Shown: positions 57,520 to 64,000 of the stretch, in pieces | Layout: every line of letters starts with the position of its first letter | Numbering within the stretch: position 1 is the first letter of the stretch | DNA from: Gossypium raimondii | Lineage: Eukaryota; Streptophyta; Magnoliopsida; Malvales; Malvaceae | Length of the DNA stretch: 64,000 bases | Assembly: GCF_025698545.1 (NCBI RefSeq) | Contig: NC_068576.1 | Location: 56,642,094 to 56,706,093 of the forward strand | Reading direction: 5' to 3' | The notes under the pieces: model-generated | Databases searched by the model: none | What the model was told of the DNA's origin: nothing | The model's input: the letters and a program-made list of their open reading frames with translations, nothing else | Translations under genes and position numbers: made by a program

Positions 57520-60324
57520 GCAAAATGTGCATGTATTTGGATCCGATTATAGCTGCCTGCTTTTTCTTTTACAAAGTATTTTTGTTTTGAATATGAAATT
57601 TGCACATCTTTGTACAACTTTACTTTTGATTAATGTGAATGTGATCATCCATATAATCAATCTCAATCCATACATGACATCAACATTTCCTTTTTTTAAA
57701 TAATTATTTCCCTTTTCCTTATATTTTATAGTAATGGGTAGAAACAGCAAACTGATAAAATTTTTTTTTTTAAATTGAAGGACTTGCTGCATTTATTCCT
57801 AATAAAATTTCAATATTCAGTTGAGTTTTATTTCGAGAGGATTAAAAATTGTTTGACTTAAATTATTGTTTTTTAAAGATTTTTATCAATCGGAGATTAG
57901 AAAAAGAAATTATTCTTGAGGAGGGACTAAAAGATAATTTGATGATTTAATGAGGAGGCCAAAATCCTACTTGCCCTTTTAGCTACGTCGGATGACAAGA
58001 AATTTACACACACTTGCATATAAATGTGATATCAGCCATCCATCCGAGTTGAGGATAGAAAAATGTGAGCTCATTCTCACCCAAATCATACAATAAGACT
58101 TGTGAACACACAAAAGACACTTTCACTGCCATTAAATTTTCTAACAAAAATGTACTAATCCTCACACCAATATTAAATACTTGCCGCCATTAATAGGCTG
58201 CCTAAGTTTATAATTTTAAATTGATAGCCACAATAATTGCTTAATCTACATTTATAATATTTCAATTTCATATACGGCCCAAGTGGCTCCTTAGTTAAAT
58301 ATATATATCTTGATAATAAAATCAACTAACTCGGAATAATTTGAGATAATATAGAAATAGTGGGATCCTAATCTTGACAAGCTAAGGAAATGGGCCAGGC
58401 GATGCCCCTTGTGATTCAACATTTCTTGTCAATGATTAAATAATATTTTCATATATAATAAAATTGAATTCTGACCCGAATTCCGTTTAATCCCTTCAAA
58501 AGTGCATAATGAAAATGTAACACATCATTGGGCGAATACTTAAATTTAATTTTTGCAGACACCTTGATCCCTTTAGTGGAGAAAGTGATACCGGCCTTCG
58601 GATAATATGTTTTAGCGCACTCGAATCCTATCCTCCTACACTGGCAACAATACCCATGCCAATTAAACTAAAACTCAATTTATGTTATTTGGTTTCTTAA
58701 TAATATACTTATTCAATTGTTTGAATATGCACTGAGATTTGAAGAATATATCCTTCAATATTTAATTATTATCTTCTCAACTATATTTTTATATTAAGCT
58801 TTTGGAATTCCTTTTAAAAATACCTACAATACTCATCACCTATTATTTTATATATTTTTCTTACTATAACATTGGTGTATACTTGGCATGCCCTTACCAT
58901 TTAATTAGCTTGTGAAAATTTTGACTACACTCAGAGTTGACCACAATAAATTTCAAAGCAATTAGTAAAATACATATGGTGTATGATTCTAGAAACAAAA
59001 TTTATATACAACATAAAATGTTTGAAGATGAATATTTTAATTTGCGTGACACAATAGAATTAAAGTAGAGTAGTCATATATAGGGTATATTTGTCATTTT
59101 GTCTCGACTTTGAGGATTTGATTCGAATAATTCGTAACCGGTTCACCCCATTTTAATTATAAAATTAAACGATTCAAACTTTTTAAATCTTACACTTAAA
59201 TTTGACTCAAACTTAAAAGTGATTAAAATTTTAAAAATACAAATCTAAAATTTGAACCTCAACCTTAAATGATTTCAGCTCGAAATTATTTAAAACTCGA
59301 AATGATCCAAAAATTTTGAAATATAAATAAATCCAATCCTGATTCCAACCCGTCCAATTGATAAGTTTGTAGTTTTGCCTCTTTAAATTGTTTTCATCTT
59401 CTTCTTTTTTTATTGTTTGATTTTAACACTTCTACTCTTGAAAATAGAAAAAGTATATTTTTTACAGCTCCAAAATTTATGATTTAAGCCCTTTTTTTAA
59501 TGATGTCAAAATGGGATTGGATCTATTGATTAAATCGAGAATTAATAATTTGATCAATAGCATAAAATTAACTACAGATTAAACCGAAAATCGAGACGAA
59601 AAAAAACTGACGACTAAACAAGTTAAACTGGTTTGTAAAATAATTTTAATTCTTTTATTAATTTTTAATTGTTGTTGAATAAATAGTAAAATTTATATCT
59701 TTGGTCCCATTTGAAACTTCATTTGGGAGGACGTCTTCAAATGTTAACTTTCTAAAAGGTAAGTGCTTTTATGTACTGTAAGGGTCGTTGTTGGGAAACC
59801 TCTAAAGGCATTGATTCTTAAAGTTTGAAAGTTATCTCCTTTTTTGAAACTTTCAACAACTAAATAGCTTGAGAAAAATATCTTGGAATCGAATTAAAAT
59901 ATATTTTGTAGTGAGTAGGCTAAGAATTCAACATTGTAACTAAATTAAATTATTACAAGCTCCCTACCCAAAGTACACAATACTTTAAAATCATTGTTTA
60001 GCAATTCTGGTTCAAGCATACGATATATTTTTTTGATATTCAAGTCAAATGACATTATGTGACTCAATGAATGTGTCGACACGTGCGGTCTAATAAAAAA
60101 ATATAAATATTTTATTGAAAAAGAAAACCTCAAGTACGAAAGTGAGCATTAAAACCTAATCGAGATACCAAATTAGGAAAAATAATTGAATACCAAAATT
60201 AAACTCGGTGCCAAATAGGATATTAACTTTTATTAATAAATTGAGAAGAATAGGATTAAACCAACTCAGCTAGCAATTAACTTTGTTTCTTTAGTATAAG
60301 CTAATTTGATAGAAAACAAAAGAT
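57520..60324. other. Gene-free stretch after the oleosin gene
   Basis: The first ~200 bases are 3' untranslated-type. The rest is AT-rich with no coding similarity. 58600-58670 has a SINE-like tract (GCACTCGAATCCTATCC ... ACCCATGCCAATTAAACTAA). 59130-59360 is a diffuse repeat with TCGAAAT/TTTGAACC words. Confidence 0.5.
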
Positions 60325-60579
60325 TTAATTATAGATTTCATCCATCTAGTTTATGAAATTTGAGAAGTTAATCCATTTACTTTAATTTGTGTCATTATAC
60401 TTTTTTAAAAAATAACTTAAATTGTCTGTTTAATGCAAATTGTTGGACAGTTGATTTTTGTTAATTCCATGCTCATAACACATTGAAATACTTATTTTAG
60501 GTATACAATTCCTGCAAATTAAAGTAGATGGACCAACTTCTCAATCTTAGTAAAATATATGGATGGAATTCACGATTAG
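60325..60579. repeat. Palindromic MITE (TCATCCATCTA ends)
   Basis: Left TTTAATTATAGATTTCATCC, right (inverted) TCTAATCGTGAATTCCATCC. Inner arms GAGAAGTTAATCCATTTAC and (inverted) GAGAAGTTGGTCCATCTAC are mirror images over about 70 bp each. About 255 bp, no coding. Target duplication not resolved. Confidence 0.7.
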
Positions 60580-61423
60580 ACCAAAACAACAATAAACACT
60601 TTACAGTTGAAATAGACATACTGAGCCCAACGCAACTTGCCTAATGCTTTGTGAAAAACACTTTAAAGTTGAAACATAAAAAATTGCTTAAATTCGCAGT
60701 TCACCAAAAATATATATATTTTTATTAATTATGGTGGAAAAGAATATAAAAATATATAATTTCTTTTGTTGGTTTATTTAATAATACTCAATTGCCACTC
60801 AACTATCTTAATGGGGGTTTGAATAGGCGGTGTGATGCGGGATGGTGCGTTTAGTTTACTTTTTATCTCACGCTATAATATCTAATCTCATCGCCACCAC
60901 TGTTTTTAACTAAACGTAGGTAAATACACTGTCCATCCAAACCCACCCTTAATTGCATAATATCTATCGAAGTGAATACATAATTGGTTGGCAATTCCAT
61001 TGTTAAGAATAAGATTAAAAATTTATAAAAACAAATTTCATGGTTAAGCTGTAACTAAAAGTTTCACCAATTTAATTTTATCCTTGCTTAATTCACAATG
61101 GAAAGCCAAGATAAACAATAAAAATAATATTTCCATCAAATAAAAGTAAACATTATATTATTAAAAGTTCTACAATGCAATTTTCCATTTTTTTTTTCTA
61201 AACCTTTGTACAAATACATTCAAGTAAAAAATAAAAAGAAAATTCTAGACGCAGAATTACCTCACTAATTTATAGAGAAGAGCAATTTTTTCTTTTAAAA
61301 CGGGTTTTTTTAGCAAAACGAGTTCGTATCTCAACCATAACCACCAATAGAAACGCAACACGTAGCTTACACCAAGAGAGAAAGAAAGAAAGATACGTAA
61401 ACTAAACAACCTTGACGGGTAGC
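60580..61423. other. 3' side of the minus-strand small gene
   Basis: No gene. AT-rich. About 61160-61423 is probably the 3' untranslated region of the minus-strand gene at 61424-61903. Confidence 0.45.
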
Positions 61424-61903
61424 CTAATCAAAGCCTCCCTTTCGGGTGAGGTAAGAAGGCAAAGGACTGGCACGCGGCGATCGAATAGGCAACTCGTCGA
61501 GTTGATTCCCTTTGTTATCGTAATAAATCACACCCGAAAAATCCAACGGCTGACATTTATCTCCCATCAAAATCGCCCTTTGCCATACCCCGCCGTCCCC
61601 GTAATCTTCCTCCTCCACGTGTTTCCCGTTTCCGCCGCCGAGCTTTTTCCGGTTCACCAGCGTGATCGCTTTGTGGCTTATCGTCGCCAAAAGTTGCTTC
61701 GGCATCGGCGATCTCAGCGGAGATTTCAGAGGCGATTTCGGCTCGTAGAATCTCGGAGTGCCGGAAGCTAAGCTGTTTTGTTTAGGCTTTAGCTTCTTGG
61801 AAAGCCGGCTAGCGCGCTTGGCGCATAGAGCCATGAATGAAATGAGGAAGCCGAGAGTAAGCCGCTGTCTGTGTGAGGTAGTGCCGTGTTCCGCTGAATC
61901 CAT
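61424..61903 (-). CDS. Conserved plant protein of unknown function
   Basis: Single exon, 159 residues, transcribed leftward. Start at the ATG at 61903 (MDSAEHGTTSHRQ). A second in-frame Met at residue ~25 (MALCAKRASRLSKKLKPK) begins the part that I recall as conserved in a small plant-only family. Seen: a hydrophobic patch LTLGFLISFMALC, then a strongly basic segment, three Ser-Pro repeats (PKSPLKSPLRSPMPK), PKQLLATISHKAITL, an acidic stretch (EEEDYGD), and a C-terminal block VWQRAILMGDKCQPLDFSGV then LPIRSPRASPLPSY. No enzyme motif. The SP/basic pattern suggests phosphorylation and perhaps membrane or nuclear association; this is inference. Codon use and GC are gene-like, and a TATA box lies upstream. 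Confidence 0.82.
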   Translation of the reverse strand: MDSAEHGTTSHRQRLTLGFLISFMALCAKRASRLSKKLKPKQNSLASGTPRFYEPKSPLKSPLRSPMPKQLLATISHKAITLVNRKKLGGGNGKHVEEEDYGDGGVWQRAILMGDKCQPLDFSGVIYYDNKGNQLDELPIRSPRASPLPSYLTRKGGFD

Positions 61904-61978
61904 TCTCACTGAAAAAAAAAACTGTTATATTTTTTCTTTTTGAATAATGAAAGTTTTGGCGGGGTTGAGATAGTTGGT

Positions 61979-61988
61979 AATATATATA
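61979..61988 (-). promoter_or_regulatory. TATA box of the minus-strand unknown gene
   Basis: TATATATATT on the minus strand, about 76 bases before the ATG at 61903; spacing fits a 5' leader of some 40-45 bases. Confidence 0.6.
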
Positions 61989-63539
61989 GAGGGGGGAGAT
62001 GTGAGGGAAGGTGACCGGTTATAGCCGGTGAAAATTTCGTTGACCTAATAATTCAGTTTTGTAGGACCAAGAAAGGAGATACATTGGGAAATGATTTGGT
62101 GCTTCATTTCATTATACAATTCTATTTTATTTTTCTCAATACAATTTTTTTTTAAAAATTTTTCGTTCAACTTTATTTTATTTTTGATTGTTATCCTGAA
62201 TGGGGTAGACAACGAAAATGACTTGTAATTCCATTAAATGTTGTAAAGGTTGAATCCAATTAATTCTCAGTTTTTTTTATTTAATAGGTTGAATTTAACA
62301 TCAATACAATGAATAATTCCTTCTTTTTTGTTAAAATAAAATTTTGTTTTACTTTTTAGTGCTTTTCGATTAGATCATGATTTCTTAATTCAATCGATTG
62401 ATTTGGTAGTCATAATTATATTATCGTTGCCTTTTAGAATTATTATCCATCTTTTTATTTTAACTTTAATTGATTTTAAAATTTTGTTATTATTAAGGGA
62501 GATTGAATCATTTGGAAGAAATTTTCTAAGAGTCCATCGAGAATTTGACCAAACCCCTGATTATAGTAAGTATTGTTCTTGTGTTGAGGTTTTATCTCTC
62601 ACCCGTGTCATGAACTTTGAAGAGGATTTGGCTTATATATCATAGGTTGGTGGTTTGAGGCTAGGGGTGTATCTAGGGCCTAATAGGTGTCTCAGTCCAT
62701 TAAAAATTTTCAAATTTTAAGTTAATAAAGGTAAAATTACACTTTATCCTCCTAAAAATGATAATATCCACCATTGTTGCTCAATGAACGATAATGCTAA
62801 AACTTCTCGGCAAAGAGTACAATTATAAAAATATAAAACTTATATATAAATTATTATGGTACTGAACATGCGCGCCGTTATAATATGCAATGAGAACGAA
62901 ATCACTACAAAATGTTTCAAGAAAGTTAAAACACATAAAAAGGGGTAATTTTTTAATATTGAAATTTACAAGTACAATCATAGAGAAAAACAAAAAACCA
63001 ACAGATAATTAAAATCCACGTGTAAGGAAGTAACTGGTAGTGCAGTTACAGGGGCCAATAGAAGCAAAGCACCAGATCGTAGAATTTTCCACGTGTCGTC
63101 ACCTGAAAGTAAAGAAAAGCAAGTGGTTAGGTCAACTCATTTGGCAAATGCCAGGAAAGTCTTCGCCACCTTTCAAGATTAATTAATCAATATAATTTTT
63201 TTGAATAATAAATATTTTATTATTTTTATTTTTATTGAAGTGGACTTATGGGGGAGAATCTGTCCCACCGGGACTCAGGCTCAGCCTTCGAAATTTGACA
63301 ATTTCGTGTGTTTCTCACTTCATTTGGACCCACCACAATCTTTTGTCATTTTGGACTTGGTCACATCTTTGATCATTTCTTAACTAAGGGTCTTAATATG
63401 ACTTAAGACTAAATTACTATAGTTAAACGAGTTAATTGAGGTTTTACGGATTTTGAGATATTAACTACAAGTTTATTATAATATTAATGGAACAATCCCC
63501 ATCATCAAAATAGAATATAACAACAAAATTTGTAGGATT
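61989..63539. other. Gene-free right-hand stretch
   Basis: 61989-62120 is the rest of the promoter of the minus-strand gene. 62660-62840 is a repeat-like tract (CTAGGGGTGTATCTAGGGC). 62995-63180 is unique-looking and contains two CCACGTGT words. No coding sequence recognised. Confidence 0.5.
63016..63097. promoter_or_regulatory. Pair of G-box/ABRE-like motifs
   Basis: CCACGTGT at 63016-63023 and CCACGTGTC at 63089-63097, 73 bases apart, in a patch of higher GC than its surroundings. Two ACGTGT-core motifs close together are typical of ABA-responsive promoters, but no gene start is visible nearby within the window. Confidence 0.3.
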
Positions 63540-63965
63540 ATTCGATAAAATTAGTTTTTAATGTTTATATCTCTTGTTAATTTGGTCATTATTTTTCTTT
63601 GAGTTAAATTTGACTATTAACTTTAAAAAAATAAATTATTTTTCTTTAACGATGTTGACGTGACAATTTACATGTACTTCATGCTTATATAATACTATTT
63701 ATCTTATATGCCATGTCAAAAAGTAATTTAATAATTATAAAAACATCCAAAAATTACTATACGTGAATTGCTATACGGGCTGTCATGTTTAAAAATTAAC
63801 ATTTTAGTTAATATTTTCATTAAAAGAATCATATTGACTCTTTATTTCAAAAGGCTAATGGTCAAATTTGGATCTTTTAAAAAGTTGAAGGCTAAATTTA
63901 ACTCCATGAAATAATAAGGGTGAAATTGATGATGTAAATATTAAAGACTAAATTTGACATTATGC
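63540..63965. repeat. Palindromic miniature element near the right edge
   Basis: Left arm TTAATGTTTATATCTCTTG ... GAGTTAAATTTGACTATTAA, right arm AGGCTAAATTTAACTCCATG ... ATGTAAATATTAAAGACTAA; the arms are mirror-related over about 80 bp. Centre AT-rich with CATGTCAAAAAG. No coding. Confidence 0.6.
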
Positions 63966-64000
63966 CAATCAAAATAACAACAACTATGGTAGAAGTCTCT

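Noticed and set aside
61412-61771. Plus-strand 119-codon frame
   Set aside because: Antisense to the conserved minus-strand gene; no domain.
1-64000. CRISPR array, bacterial operon or integrated bacterial DNA
   Set aside because: Repeats are dispersed or palindromic, not regularly spaced; all recognised genes have plant structure with spliceosomal introns or are plant families.

Overview
This window is nuclear DNA of a dicot plant. It is strongly AT-rich, its genes are split by GT-AG introns, and much of it is decayed mobile DNA. Tandem CYP706 cytochrome P450 genes (a family known in cotton terpenoid metabolism) and dispersed repeats that I recall from cotton make a Malvaceae genome, most likely Gossypium, the best guess. 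That assignment is from memory, not from a search.

Layout. (1) 1-19.4 kb is a tandem CYP706 cluster. It holds a gutted pseudogene unit (1-1.7 kb), cut off on its right by a long LTR-type fossil (about 1.7-6.05 kb) that itself holds a solo LTR with a perfect 5-bp target duplication, and then three intact two-exon P450 genes, called A (8127-10563), B (11458-14002) and C (16345-19373). A and B share promoter blocks and nearly identical exon-1 sequence; C is more diverged and has a different upstream region. (2) 19.4-37.6 kb is gene-poor. It holds a hAT-type miniature element, several palindromic miniature elements, a degenerate ribosomal protein S20 gene (23.9-24.7 kb), a Ty3/Gypsy fragment (about 26 kb) and an isolated GC-rich promoter-like island (29.3-29.7 kb). 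(3) 37.7-62 kb carries five well-supported single-copy genes: an EXORDIUM-like secreted protein (37744-38763), a 14-exon photolyase-like/alpha-beta hydrolase fusion (43784-47586), a universal-stress-protein-like gene (52078-54505), an oleosin (57034-57519) and, on the minus strand, a small conserved plant protein of unknown function (61424-61903). (4) 62-64 kb holds no gene that I can see.

The five right-hand genes have unrelated jobs (cell wall/apoplast, probable chloroplast enzyme, stress-related, lipid droplet coat, unknown) and form no pathway. Only the P450 array is a functional cluster. Its members share an unusual heme-domain residue (Leu in place of the C-helix Trp), and A and B further alter the I-helix oxygen-activation motif, so the array may be a specialised CYP706 clade. 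I found no CRISPR array, rRNA, complete tRNA gene or wholly new system. The best leads are the diverging P450 array, the photolyase-hydrolase fusion with a shortened FAD domain, the orphan GC island beside a duplicated 33-bp tract, and a possible minus-strand transcript near 42.5 kb.
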